The notes under the pieces were generated by a model. That model was not told where the DNA came from. It saw nothing but the letters and a program-made list of their open reading frames with translations, and ran no database searches. This document shows, piece after piece, positions 8,913 through 17,186 of a DNA stretch of 64,000 bases; the first letter of the stretch is position 1, and each line of letters opens with the position of its first letter. The position numbers and the translations under genes are program-made. Origin of the DNA: an uncultured beta proteobacterium (GTDB lineage: Bacteria; Pseudomonadota; Gammaproteobacteria; Burkholderiales; Burkholderiaceae_C); contig CAISLN010000087.1 of NCBI GenBank assembly GCA_903886275.1, forward strand, positions 1 to 64,000, read 5' to 3'.

Positions 8913-10138
8913 GCTTCTTGCAGCAGGTCCAACAGGGCGCGGGCAATCACCTTGGTGGCACGGCGCAGGTCCTTGAGGTCCAGGTTTTCATCGGCGCGCT
9001 TGGCGTTGGACTCCAGCACCGTGCGCGGACCGGCACCGTAAATCACGCCGGGAATGCCGGCCTCGCAAAAGATGCGCACATCGGTGTAGAGCGGTGTGCC
9101 CAGCGCTGGAATGGGCTCGCCAAATACTTCGCTGCCATGCTTTTGCAACGCGTCCACCAGGGGCTTGTTGCCGGGCAGGGGCTTTAAGGCATTGGCCAGC
9201 AGGATGCGCTTCACATCCACCGTGACGCCAGCCGTTTGTGCAGCCGCGTCGGCTATCACCTGGCGGATGTTGGCTTCGACTTCTGCCGGGTTTTCCTCGG
9301 GGATCATGCGGCGGTCTAGCTTGAACGTGACGCGCCCGGGCACCACATTGGTATTGGTGCCGCCCTCGATCAGGCCCACGTTGAGGTAGGGGTGTGTGAT
9401 GCCCTCGACCTGCGATGTGATGCCTTGGTACAGCGTGTTTTGCGCGTACAGGGCGGTGAGGATTTGGGTGGCGCCTTGCAGCGCGTCTATGCCCGAGGAG
9501 GGAATGGCGGCATGCGCCATTTTTCCGTGCACGGTGACCTCCATTTGCAGGCAGCCGTTGTGCGCCGTGATCACCTGGTAGCTAAAGCCCGCAGCAATCA
9601 TCAGGTCGGGCTTTGTCAGCTTGTTTTGCAACAGCCAGGCCGGGCCTACCTCGCCACCAAACTCCTCGTCGTAGGTGAACAGCAGTTCCACCTTGCCATG
9701 CAGCTTGGCGCCCAATGACTCTAGCGCGCGCACCGCAAAGGCGTAGGTGGAGAAGTCGCACTTGCTCACCGCTGCGGCGCGGCCGTACATCTTGCCCCCA
9801 TCGATTTCGCCGCCATAGGGCGCATGCACCCAGCCCTCGCCCGGTGGCACCACATCGCCGTGGGCATTGAGGGCAATGGTGCGCCCTGCGCCATAGTTGC
9901 GGCGCACGATCAGGTTGGTGATGCTTTGCAGACCTGCGGCCTTAACCAGCTCTGCGGGCACCGCATGGCGCTCGGTGGCCAGGCCCATGGCGTCGAGCAG
10001 ATCGGCGGCGCGTTCGGCATGCGGCGCGTTGTTGCCGGGGGGGGTGTCGGTGGGGACCTGGATGAGTTGCTGCAGGAACGCGACCTGTTCGTCAAAGTGG
10101 CTGTCGATCCAGGCGTCGAGTTGTTCGTAGTGGTTCAT
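8909..10138 (-). CDS. M20-family zinc peptidase/amidohydrolase (ArgE/DapE type), substrate unknown
   Basis: A 409-residue M20 metallo-amidohydrolase. Metal and catalytic elements are visible: NAHGDVVPPG (metal His and catalytic Asp), the bridging Asp in VSKCDFS, the Glu pair in YDEEFGGEVG, and a late VIYGAGP. A lid/dimerisation domain occupies about residues 190-310 (HGKMAHAA). Closest in style to acetylornithine deacetylase or succinyl-diaminopimelate desuccinylase. It lies 32 bases downstream of the uraD/allC fusion gene and overlaps ureD, so it probably acts in ureide breakdown. No ureidoglycolate lyase or ureidoglycine aminohydrolase was seen nearby; filling that gap is an inference. Confidence 0.85.
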   Translation of the reverse strand: MNHYEQLDAWIDSHFDEQVAFLQQLIQVPTDTPPGNNAPHAERAADLLDAMGLATERHAVPAELVKAAGLQSITNLIVRRNYGAGRTIALNAHGDVVPPGEGWVHAPYGGEIDGGKMYGRAAAVSKCDFSTYAFAVRALESLGAKLHGKVELLFTYDEEFGGEVGPAWLLQNKLTKPDLMIAAGFSYQVITAHNGCLQMEVTVHGKMAHAAIPSSGIDALQGATQILTALYAQNTLYQGITSQVEGITHPYLNVGLIEGGTNTNVVPGRVTFKLDRRMIPEENPAEVEANIRQVIADAAAQTAGVTVDVKRILLANALKPLPGNKPLVDALQKHGSEVFGEPIPALGTPLYTDVRIFCEAGIPGVIYGAGPRTVLESNAKRADENLDLKDLRRATKVIARALLDLLQEA

Positions 10139-10170
10139 GGGGTGTGGTGGTGTTGATTATTTCGGCGTGG

Positions 10171-11937
10171 TCAGCCCAGTTCCTGCGCCAATTGCGCAAG
10201 CACATGGTCAAAGGCTTGCACGGCGAGTTGCATGTCATCGCTGGTGGTCGATTCCAGCGGGTTGTGGCTGATGCCGGCATTTTGGCCGCGCACAAACAGC
10301 ATGGCCTGGGGCAACAAGTCGTGCAGCTTCATGGCGTCGTGTCCGGCGCCGCTGGGCATGCGGTGCAGCGGCAGACCCAGGGCCGATATGGCGGCCTCCC
10401 AGCGCTGCTGCCAGGCCGGTGCGCTGGGCGCGGCGCTGGCGCGCAGGGTCTCGTTCAGGTTCAGTTGCAGGCCGCGTGCCTGTGCAATGGACGCGGCCTT
10501 GTTCAACACATCGGTCGCCATGGCATCGCGCTGCGCATCGGTGGGGGCGCGCATATCGAGCGAAAAATCGCAGCGCCCCGGCACCACATTGAGGGAGCCA
10601 TTGGGCACGTTCAAGATGCCCACGGTGGCGACCGAATTGCCATCGCTTGATGCGCGTTGCTCGGCATAAAGCATCAGCTCGGCCACACCCAATGCCGCGT
10701 CACTGCGCATGGACATGGGCGTGGTGCCGGCATGGCAGGCCACACCGGTCATGGCGCCGCTGTAGCGCAGGCTGGCGTTGATGGAGGTGACGATGCCCAG
10801 CGGCAGGTTCAGGGCGTTGAGCACCGGGCCCTGTTCGATATGCACCTCGACAAAACCCAGGTAGTTGCACGCATCGCGTTTCAAGGCCGGGATGTCTTCG
10901 GTGCGCAGCCCGGCCTGCTGCATGGCTTCGCGCATGCTCACGCCGTCGGCGTCGAGTTGCTCCAGCCACTCGGCATGGAAGTCACCGGTGAGCGCGCCCG
11001 AGCCCAGAAAGGTGGCCTTGTAGCGCTGGCCTTCCTCTTCGGCAAAGGCGATGATTTCCAGGTCAAAGGGCAGGCGTTCGTCCTGTGCATGCATCTGCTG
11101 CACGCAGGCCAGTGGCACATAGATGCCCAGTCGCCCGTCGTACTTGCCGCCATTGCGCACGGTATCGAAATGGCTGCCGGTCATCAAGGCTTTGGCCTGT
11201 GTGCCGTCTCCTTTGTAGATACCCACCACATTGCCGACCGCGTCGATGTGCACGCTGTCGCAACCGGCCTCCCGCATGTCCTGTGCAATGCGCTTGGCGC
11301 AGGCGCGGTGGGCCTTGGTCAGGTAGGTGACGGTGAGCTGGCCGCCGCTGTCGCTGAATTGGGCCAGCGTCTCCTGCCAGTCCCAGACCTGGTTGCCGCG
11401 CTCGATGGAGGCGCCAAATTTGTCGTTCAAGCGGATCTCGGCAATGCGGTGCACATTGCGCAGGCATTCCTGCAACTCATAGCTGATTGGGCCCTGCAGG
11501 CGGCGCTCCAGGGTGGCGATGATCTCGGCCTTCTGCATGCCTGTGCCGCGCGGTCCGCGCACGGCCACGATAAAGGGGAAACCAAATTTGGCGTTGTAGG
11601 CGGCATTGAGCGTCTGGATTGTTTCAAACTCGGCCGACGTGCATTGCGTCAGGCCCGCCTTGCTTTGCTCCAGGGTCGATTCGGCCGTCAGGCTTTTGTC
11701 CACCATGGCCTTTCCCGCCAGTTCCGGGTGGGCGCGCAACAGCGCCAACTGCGCCTCTTGGGTCGCGTCGGTGACTATTTCTGCCAGGGTCTGCTTGAGC
11801 TGCGCCAGTGAGGTGAAGGGGCGCTGCTGCAAGGCGGCGCGCACAATCCAGGGCGAATGCTCATACAGGCCGTCGAGCAGCGCGCAGGCCTCCTCCAGCG
11901 AGGCGGCGTTGAGTTGCTTCAGCGTGATCGTTGCCAT
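10171..11937 (-). CDS. Bifunctional OHCU decarboxylase / allantoate amidohydrolase fusion
   Basis: A 588-residue two-domain protein. Residues 1-165 or so are OHCU decarboxylase (UraD), which makes S-allantoin, with the RAHPELAGKAM motif and NAAYNAKFGFPFIVAVRG. Residues from about 175 to the end are an M20-type allantoate amidohydrolase (AllC) with the metal-site segments GSHFDTVRNGGKYDGRLGI, AFAEEEGQRY and EVHIEQGPVL, which converts allantoate to ureidoglycine with ammonia release. The two activities flank the allantoinase step encoded by the gene immediately upstream (puuE, 6 bases away). No frame break is visible at the junction, so the fusion looks genuine. Confidence 0.92.
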   Translation of the reverse strand: MATITLKQLNAASLEEACALLDGLYEHSPWIVRAALQQRPFTSLAQLKQTLAEIVTDATQEAQLALLRAHPELAGKAMVDKSLTAESTLEQSKAGLTQCTSAEFETIQTLNAAYNAKFGFPFIVAVRGPRGTGMQKAEIIATLERRLQGPISYELQECLRNVHRIAEIRLNDKFGASIERGNQVWDWQETLAQFSDSGGQLTVTYLTKAHRACAKRIAQDMREAGCDSVHIDAVGNVVGIYKGDGTQAKALMTGSHFDTVRNGGKYDGRLGIYVPLACVQQMHAQDERLPFDLEIIAFAEEEGQRYKATFLGSGALTGDFHAEWLEQLDADGVSMREAMQQAGLRTEDIPALKRDACNYLGFVEVHIEQGPVLNALNLPLGIVTSINASLRYSGAMTGVACHAGTTPMSMRSDAALGVAELMLYAEQRASSDGNSVATVGILNVPNGSLNVVPGRCDFSLDMRAPTDAQRDAMATDVLNKAASIAQARGLQLNLNETLRASAAPSAPAWQQRWEAAISALGLPLHRMPSGAGHDAMKLHDLLPQAMLFVRGQNAGISHNPLESTTSDDMQLAVQAFDHVLAQLAQELG

Positions 11938-11943
11938 GTCGGT

Positions 11944-12894
11944 CTACTCGCTATATGGGTGGGTGGCCTTCCAATGCCGCGCGATGTCTTGGCGCTGGCA
12001 GACCCAGACCTTCTCAAAGCTCTGCACATGGTCGAGAAAGCGCTGCAGCGCGGTGATGCGCCCGGGCCGGCCCAAGAGGCGGCAGTGCATGCCTATGCTC
12101 ATCATCGCGGGTTGGTTCAGCCCCGCCGGATCGCCCTCGGCATACAGGGTGTCAAAGGTGTCCTTGAGGTACTGGAAGAAGGGGTCGGCATGCGAGTAGC
12201 CCTGGGGCAGGGCAAAGCGCATGTCGTTGCAGTCCAGCGTGTAGGGCACGATCAACTGGGGCACCACCTCGCCATTGGTCTTCTTCACCTGCATCCAAAA
12301 GGGCAGGTCTTCGCCGTAGTAGTCGCTGTCGTATTCAAAGCCGCCATAGTCGGCCACCAGGCGGCGCGTGTTGGGGCTGTCGCGCCCGGTGTACCAGCCC
12401 AAGGGACGACTTCCCGTCAGGCGTGTCAGTGTTTCCATGCCGCGCTGCATGTGCTCGCGCTCCACCGACTCGGGCAGGTTCTGGTAGTGGATCCAGCGCC
12501 AGCCGTGGCAGGCAATCTCGTGGCCCTGTTCCACCAGCGCGGCGCAAAGTTCGGGGTGGCGCGCCAGCGCCATGCCCACGCCAAACACGGTGAGTGGCAT
12601 GCCGCGCTGCTCAAACTCGCGCAGGATGCGCCAGACACCGGCGCGCGAGCCGTATTCGTAAATCCCCTCCATGCTGATGTGGCGTTCGGGGTAGCTGGCC
12701 GGGTTGAACATTTCCGAGAGGAATTGCTCGGAGCCGGCGTCGCCATGCAGCACGCTGTTCTCGCCGCCCTCTTCGTAGTTGAGGACAAACTGCACCGCCA
12801 CGCGGGCCTCGCCCGGCCATTGGGCATGCGGTGGTTTGGCGCCGTAACCGATCAGGTCACGCGGATAGGGCAGGGTGCTGTCGTAATGCTTCAT
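11944..12894 (-). CDS. puuE: Allantoinase PuuE (polysaccharide-deacetylase fold)
   Basis: A 316-residue metal-independent-type allantoinase that opens allantoin to allantoate. It starts with LPYPRDLIGYG and has NYEEGGE, YEYGSRAGVWRILREF and HEIACHGWRWIHYQ, all characteristic of PuuE rather than of the dihydroorotase-like AllB. It overlaps the gntR stop by 4 bases and precedes the uraD/allC fusion, so it is part of one leftward operon. Presumably controlled by the adjacent GntR repressor. Confidence 0.93.
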   Translation of the reverse strand: MKHYDSTLPYPRDLIGYGAKPPHAQWPGEARVAVQFVLNYEEGGENSVLHGDAGSEQFLSEMFNPASYPERHISMEGIYEYGSRAGVWRILREFEQRGMPLTVFGVGMALARHPELCAALVEQGHEIACHGWRWIHYQNLPESVEREHMQRGMETLTRLTGSRPLGWYTGRDSPNTRRLVADYGGFEYDSDYYGEDLPFWMQVKKTNGEVVPQLIVPYTLDCNDMRFALPQGYSHADPFFQYLKDTFDTLYAEGDPAGLNQPAMMSIGMHCRLLGRPGRITALQRFLDHVQSFEKVWVCQRQDIARHWKATHPYSE

Positions 12895-13538
12895 GTGCGT
12901 AAGGTGTTCTGTTGGCTGAAATTCAGGGCGTCTTCGACATGGCGCAGGTGGTCGTCGAGCAGCTCGACGGCAGCAACGGCGTCGCGCGCCTTGATGGCCT
13001 TGAATATCTGCTCATGTTCTTCATGCGAATGGGTGGCGGCGTGGGAGGTCTGGTACATCAGGGTGATCAGGGCGCTGCGCGAAATCAGGTCGGCCAGCAG
13101 CTGCGCCAGCACCTCGTTATGCATGAGTTGTGCCATGCGTACATGGAAGTCACCCAGCAGCTCGGTGCGCCCCGGCACATCGCCGCGCTGCACGGCAACT
13201 TTTTCCTGCGCAATGTGCGCCTGCAAGGTCTTGATGTCGGCGGCCTTGGCCTGCGCCACAAAGGCGCGCACCATGCCGGCCTCCAACATGCGGCGCACCT
13301 CAAACACCTGTTTGGCCTCGGTGGCAGAAGGGGCAGAGACAAAGGCACCGCGTGCCGGCGCAATCGTGATCAGGCGGTTTTGCGAGAGCCGGTACAGGGC
13401 CTGGCGCACCAGGGTGCGCGACACGCCAAACTGGTCGGCCAGTTTTTGCTCCACCAACTTGGCACCGGGCTGCAGCCGGTGTTCCACAATCGCCCTTGTG
13501 AGCGACTCCACAATGAAACTGGTGGCGGTTGAATCCAT
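12891..13538 (-). CDS. GntR-family (FCD) transcriptional regulator of purine/ureide genes
   Basis: A 215-residue regulator with an N-terminal winged HTH at about residues 10-75 (LADQFGVSRTLVRQALYRL) and a C-terminal FCD ligand-binding domain containing histidines suited to metal or effector binding (HVRMAQLMHNE, HLRHVEDALN). It is the first gene of the operon with puuE, uraD/allC, M20 and ureD, and is divergent from uraH. A perfect 16-base palindrome sits between the two starts, suggesting autoregulation and control of both directions. The effector is unknown; a pathway ureide such as allantoin is a reasonable guess. Confidence 0.9.
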   Translation of the reverse strand: MDSTATSFIVESLTRAIVEHRLQPGAKLVEQKLADQFGVSRTLVRQALYRLSQNRLITIAPARGAFVSAPSATEAKQVFEVRRMLEAGMVRAFVAQAKAADIKTLQAHIAQEKVAVQRGDVPGRTELLGDFHVRMAQLMHNEVLAQLLADLISRSALITLMYQTSHAATHSHEEHEQIFKAIKARDAVAAVELLDDHLRHVEDALNFSQQNTLRT

Positions 13539-13563
13539 GTCGGCATGATAGCGGCATGCGCAA

Positions 13564-13579
13564 AAAGTGTATACACTTT
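13564..13579. promoter_or_regulatory. Palindromic operator, probable GntR binding site (gntR/uraH)
   Basis: A perfect palindrome, AAAGTGTATACACTTT, lies in the 81-base gap between the divergent gntR and uraH genes. A near-copy lies before puuD (15575-15592) with the same TGTATACA core and flanking A/T tracts. Placement beside the regulator gene and the repeat before another pathway gene argue that this is the GntR protein's site. No binding data can be derived from sequence alone. Confidence 0.75.
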
Positions 13580-13619
13580 AAGCCACCGTTTGATAGACCA
13601 CGCCAACCAAGGAGTTTCT

Positions 13620-13973
13620 ATGGGCCTGAGTACCCACGTGCTAGACACCATGCACGGCACACCGGCCGCCGGCATGCAGGTGGCGCTCTACACCACCGAG
13701 GGCCCGCAGGCCACGCTGGTCAAAAGCTTCACCCTCAACGCCGATGGACGCAACCCCGGCGGCCTGCTCTATGACGATGCCCATCTGAAGGTGGGGACTT
13801 ACCGCTTGGTGTTTGATGTGGCGGGCTACTTCAAGGCCCGCGGCCTGGCACTGCCCGAGCCCAACTTCCTCAACCAGGTGAGCCTGGACTTTGGTGTGGC
13901 CCATGCGGACCAACATTACCATGTGCCGCTGCTGGTCAGCCCCTGGAGCTATTCGACCTACCGGGGGTCTTGA
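13620..13973 (+). CDS. uraH: 5-hydroxyisourate hydrolase (transthyretin-like)
   Basis: A 117-residue HIU hydrolase that turns 5-hydroxyisourate, the product of urate oxidation, into OHCU for the UraD domain. Family marks are the N-terminal LSTHVLDTMHGTPA with its catalytic His and the diagnostic C-terminal YRGS. The start at 13620 follows AAGGAG (13609-13614); an upstream in-frame ATG at 13545 would overlap the operator and is rejected. Divergent from the gntR operon. Confidence 0.95.
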   Translation: MGLSTHVLDTMHGTPAAGMQVALYTTEGPQATLVKSFTLNADGRNPGGLLYDDAHLKVGTYRLVFDVAGYFKARGLALPEPNFLNQVSLDFGVAHADQHYHVPLLVSPWSYSTYRGS

Positions 13974-14049
13974 TCAGCTTAGCAAAACTGCAGGCCGCCA
14001 TGGCACTCCTTCCCTGCCGTCATTCCCTTGTCCCCTGCCGTCATTCCGG

Positions 14050-14099
14050 CGCAGGCGGGCATCCAGTACCCCGTCCAGAGCCCTGGATGCCCGCCTGCG
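14050..14099. repeat. Intergenic inverted repeat (REP-like hairpin)
   Basis: GCAGGCGGGCATCCAG (14051-14066) pairs perfectly with CTGGATGCCCGCCTGC (14083-14098), extended by one more pair. Just upstream the phrase CCCTGCCGTCATTCC occurs twice (about 14012-14026 and 14033-14047). Repeats of this general form, with a CGTCATTCC lead and a GGCGGG(A/C)ATCCAG stem, are common dispersed elements between genes in betaproteobacteria. It lies between the converging uraH and lipoprotein genes and could also end transcription. Confidence 0.7.
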
Positions 14100-14119
14100 T
14101 GGGCATGGCGAAAAGTTGA

Positions 14120-14647
14120 TTACATCTGACCTTCGGTCAGGGTGTCTAGCTGGAAGCGTCCGCTCTCGTGCCACAGCCAGGTATCGGTATAGGTCACGCG
14201 GCCCATCTTCACCGGTGCCGGGAAGGGGGCGGCGCTGCGCACCGAGCGCTCAATATCGACCATCACCTCGGGTGCCTGGCTGGGGGCGCGCATCCAGCGG
14301 ATGTCGGTCACATTGCCGCGTCCGTCCAGGTCTACCTGCAGCACAGCCACGGCATACAGCAGTGGGGGCAGCTTGCCGGCGTAAATGCGGCGCACATTTT
14401 TTGCATACAAATGGGCGGCGGCATCGCGTCGGTATTCCCTGGGTGTCAGGGCGTTTGACACATTGGTCAGCGCAGGCAAGGGTGCCACGGGTGGTTCGGC
14501 GGGGGTCGGTGCGGGCGGCGCTACCACCTCCGTGGGGGGCGGAGTGCTGGCGCAGCCGGCAATCAAGGCGGCCACGCTGGCCCAAAAATAAACCGGCTTT
14601 AGGCCCAGGGATGCGGCGCGTTGTGCAAAGGTAGGTGGTTTTTTCAT
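14120..14647 (-). CDS. TonB-C-terminal-like lipoprotein
   Basis: A 175-residue protein from the ATG at 14647. The N-terminus is basic, then hydrophobic, with a lipobox ending AALIAGC, so it is probably a lipoprotein. A Pro/Ala-rich linker follows (PPPTEVVAPPAPTP). The C-terminal 100 residues resemble a TonB C-terminal/energy-transducer fold (AVLQVDLDGRGNVTDIRW). A longer frame reaching 14938 is open but runs antisense to xdhC and is rejected. It overlaps by 2 bases the 5' region of a longer, unlikely xdhC start. Function unknown. Confidence 0.75.
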   Translation of the reverse strand: MKKPPTFAQRAASLGLKPVYFWASVAALIAGCASTPPPTEVVAPPAPTPAEPPVAPLPALTNVSNALTPREYRRDAAAHLYAKNVRRIYAGKLPPLLYAVAVLQVDLDGRGNVTDIRWMRAPSQAPEVMVDIERSVRSAAPFPAPVKMGRVTYTDTWLWHESGRFQLDTLTEGQM

Positions 14648-14735
14648 GGGGCTTTGGGCGCGGAGTGGATTGGGCATACTGAGTCCGGATTCTGGCCCCT
14701 TTTTACCGGGCAACCCCATCAGGAGGCAGCTATTT

Positions 14736-15557
14736 GTGACTTTGTTCGTACAACTTTTTTCGCGTCTCGCTACGCAGACCGGCGTGCTGGTGAGCGTGCA
14801 GGCGACGCGTGGCTCGGTGCCCCGCGAGGTCGGGGCCTGGATGGCGGTGTTTGCCGACGCCGTGGTGGGCACGGTGGGTGGCGGCAGGTTGGAGTGGGAT
14901 GCCATCGCCCATGGCCGTGGCCTGCTGGACGCATGCACCGATGTTGCGCCCTTTGCACCAGAGCGGCAGCTCTACCGGCTGGGGCCTAGTCTGGGGCAGT
15001 GCTGCGGCGGCGAGGTGCAACTGCAATATGAGCGCGTGAGCGCCACCGACGGGGCGACCCTGCGCCAGCGCCTGGTGCAGCCCCAGGCGGAGCTGGCCTT
15101 GTTTGGCGGCGGCCATGTGGGCCAGGCCCTGGTGCGCTTGCTGTGCACCTTGGACATGCCCATACGCTGGATCGACAGCCGCGACGAAATTTTTCCGCCA
15201 ACGCCGCAGCCTGGCGTGCAGTGCGAGCACAGCGACCCGGTGCAGGCGGCCGTGCCCACGCTCAGCTCCGGCAGCAGGGTGCTGGTCATGAGCTTTAGCC
15301 ATGCCGAAGATCTGGACACTGTGGCGGCCTGCCTGCTGCGTCAACGCAGCCAGGCGGATCTGCCCTATGTGGGCCTGATCGGTAGCAAAACCAAATGGGC
15401 CTCCTTTCGCTCGCGCCTTGCAGCGCGCGGCTTTACGCAGGCTGAGCTCGACCATGTGACCTGCCCGGTCGGCATCCCCGGCATCACCGACAAGCGGCCC
15501 GAGGCGATTGCTGTTTCCATGGCGGCCCAACTCTTGCTCTTGGGGAATACCCCATAG
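14736..15557 (+). CDS. xdhC: Xanthine dehydrogenase accessory protein XdhC
   Basis: A 273-residue XdhC, which binds and sulfurates the molybdenum cofactor and delivers it to xanthine dehydrogenase. Typical parts are VQATRGSVPREVGAWM, GTVGGGRLEWDA, the conserved LGQCCGGEVQL, a Rossmann-like LFGGGHVGQALV and YVGLIGSKTKW. I chose GTG at 14736 because AGGAGG lies 9 bases upstream (14721-14726) and the protein then starts like the family; an in-frame ATG at 14646 would add 30 unlike residues. It is far from xdhAB (21-25 kb) and sits just before puuD. Confidence 0.92.
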   Translation: MTLFVQLFSRLATQTGVLVSVQATRGSVPREVGAWMAVFADAVVGTVGGGRLEWDAIAHGRGLLDACTDVAPFAPERQLYRLGPSLGQCCGGEVQLQYERVSATDGATLRQRLVQPQAELALFGGGHVGQALVRLLCTLDMPIRWIDSRDEIFPPTPQPGVQCEHSDPVQAAVPTLSSGSRVLVMSFSHAEDLDTVAACLLRQRSQADLPYVGLIGSKTKWASFRSRLAARGFTQAELDHVTCPVGIPGITDKRPEAIAVSMAAQLLLLGNTP

Positions 15558-15574
15558 GCGTGCCTGTGGCGGAT

Positions 15575-15592
15575 AAAACTGTATACAATTTT
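15575..15592. promoter_or_regulatory. Second GntR-type palindromic operator, before puuD
   Basis: AAAACTGTATACAATTTT is an 18-base palindrome with one mismatched pair, centred on GTATAC and sharing AAA-N-TGTATACA-N-TTT with the palindrome at 13564-13579. It lies 20 bases ahead of the puuD start codon, where a bound repressor would block transcription or initiation. AGGAG (15597-15601) just downstream is the puuD ribosome site. Confidence 0.7.
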
Positions 15593-15611
15593 CCGCAGGA
15601 GATTACACACC

Positions 15612-16847
15612 ATGGAAAGCTATCTACTCGACTGGGCCAATCTGCTGCTGCGCTGGGTCCATGTGATCACGGCCATCGCCTGGGTCGGGTCTTCGTTTTA
15701 CTTTGTATTTTTGGACAGCAGCCTCACCCCTGCGGTCGATGAGGACCTCAAACGCCAGGGCGTCAGCGGCGAGCTGTGGGCGGTGCATGGCGGGGGCTTC
15801 TACCACCCTGTCAAGTTCGCGCTGTCACCGCCCAAGCTGCCAGAGCACCTGCACTGGTTTTACTGGGAGAGCTACAGCACCTGGCTGAGCGGCTTTGCGC
15901 TGTTCACCCTGTCCTATCTGTGGAATGCGGGTACCTACCTGATCGACAAGTCGGTGCTGGACTGGTCACCTGCGGCGGCAGTGTCTGCGGCGCTGGGTTT
16001 TTTGGTCGTCTTTTGGCTGCTCTATGACGCCATCTGCCGCGTCTTTGCCCAACGCAAAAACGGTGACGCCATTGTGGGCGCCCTGGTGCTGCTGCTGGTC
16101 TGCGTGGCCGCCTACCTGGCCTGCCACTTATTTGCCGGGCGCGCTGCCTATTTGCTGCTGGGTGCCATGCTGGCCACCAGCATGAGCGCCAATGTGTTTT
16201 TCTGGATCATCCCCGGGCAGCGCGAGATGGTGGCCTGCATCAAGGCCGGCCAACCGGTGGACCCGATTCATGGCAAGCGCGGCAAGCAGCGCAGCGTGCA
16301 CAACACCTACTTCACGCTGCCGGTGCTGTTTGCCATGCTCAGCAACCACTACAGCTTCACCTACAGCCATCCGCAGAACTGGCTGGTGCTGGTGCTGATG
16401 ATGTTTGCGGGTGCCGCCATCCGCCAGTTCTTTGTCATGCGCCACGGCTTCAAGCTCGGGCGCAATCCCCATCCCTGGCCCTATGCGGCAGCCGGTGTGC
16501 TGGTGATTGTGGGCGTGTTGGGCTGGCTCAGGCCGGCGCCGGTGGCGCCTTCTACGGTTGCCGCCGCGCCGCTTGCCACCGGTGCGCCCGGTGCGCCGGG
16601 TGGGGCCATTGGCTACAAGACGCTGCAGCCCATTCTTGCGCAGCGCTGCTATTTGTGCCACGGCGAGCTTGTGCAGATGAAGAATGTGCGCCTTGATTCA
16701 CCCGAGGCGGTGGCGGCGCACGCGCAGAGGCTCTACCAGCAGGCGGTGGTCACGCGCATCATGCCCATGAACAACGCCACCGGCATCAGCGAGGCCGAGC
16801 GTGCCATGATCAAGCAGTGGTTTGAGTCGGGCGCGCATACGCAATGA
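15612..16847 (+). CDS. puuD: Urate hydroxylase PuuD with C-terminal cytochrome c domain
   Basis: A 411-residue integral membrane urate oxidase that makes 5-hydroxyisourate. The N-terminal 300 residues have about eight hydrophobic segments (start LLRWVHVITAIAWVGSSFYF). A periplasmic cytochrome c domain closes the protein, with heme site CYLCH at 346-350 and a probable axial Met in RIMPMNN. This form passes electrons from urate to the respiratory chain rather than producing hydrogen peroxide as soluble uricases do. It lies 54 bases after xdhC and has a probable GntR operator immediately upstream. Confidence 0.94.
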   Translation: MESYLLDWANLLLRWVHVITAIAWVGSSFYFVFLDSSLTPAVDEDLKRQGVSGELWAVHGGGFYHPVKFALSPPKLPEHLHWFYWESYSTWLSGFALFTLSYLWNAGTYLIDKSVLDWSPAAAVSAALGFLVVFWLLYDAICRVFAQRKNGDAIVGALVLLLVCVAAYLACHLFAGRAAYLLLGAMLATSMSANVFFWIIPGQREMVACIKAGQPVDPIHGKRGKQRSVHNTYFTLPVLFAMLSNHYSFTYSHPQNWLVLVLMMFAGAAIRQFFVMRHGFKLGRNPHPWPYAAAGVLVIVGVLGWLRPAPVAPSTVAAAPLATGAPGAPGGAIGYKTLQPILAQRCYLCHGELVQMKNVRLDSPEAVAAHAQRLYQQAVVTRIMPMNNATGISEAERAMIKQWFESGAHTQ

Positions 16848-17186
16848 ACCCTGCGCGCGCGTAATCGTGCTGTAGGGGTGCGGGTGTACCATCCATGCTT
16901 AGACCAGCGTCCCAGATCATTGCCAATCAAGTGGCGCAGACAGACGCCGTCGTGATTGCGCAGCGGGCCACCCCGTCGCCACGTATTGAGGTTGTCCCGC
17001 AACGTGACGACAAGGAGCAGCGGCTTAGCTGCAAAAGCAAGGTGCTTCAATCGGCGCGATTCCCCACCAGACTATTCTATTTTTCAACGACAGGCAGCCG
17101 GTCTGTAGGCGGCTTGATCGGGTCTGGTCACTGTTTGCCGATTTGCTGCGCTACCGCTGTATCACCCATGAAGTTGGCAGGACAAC
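16848..17186. other. Intergenic stretch without a recognised gene
   Basis: About 340 bases between puuD and the small Xre gene. Open frames cross it but none has a family resemblance or a convincing ribosome site. It presumably holds the promoter of the Xre-like gene; no clear element was found. Confidence 0.5.

Noticed and set aside
14646..14735. Upstream ATG start for xdhC adding 30 residues
   Set aside because: The extension lacks similarity to XdhC, and AGGAGG is correctly placed for the GTG at 14736.
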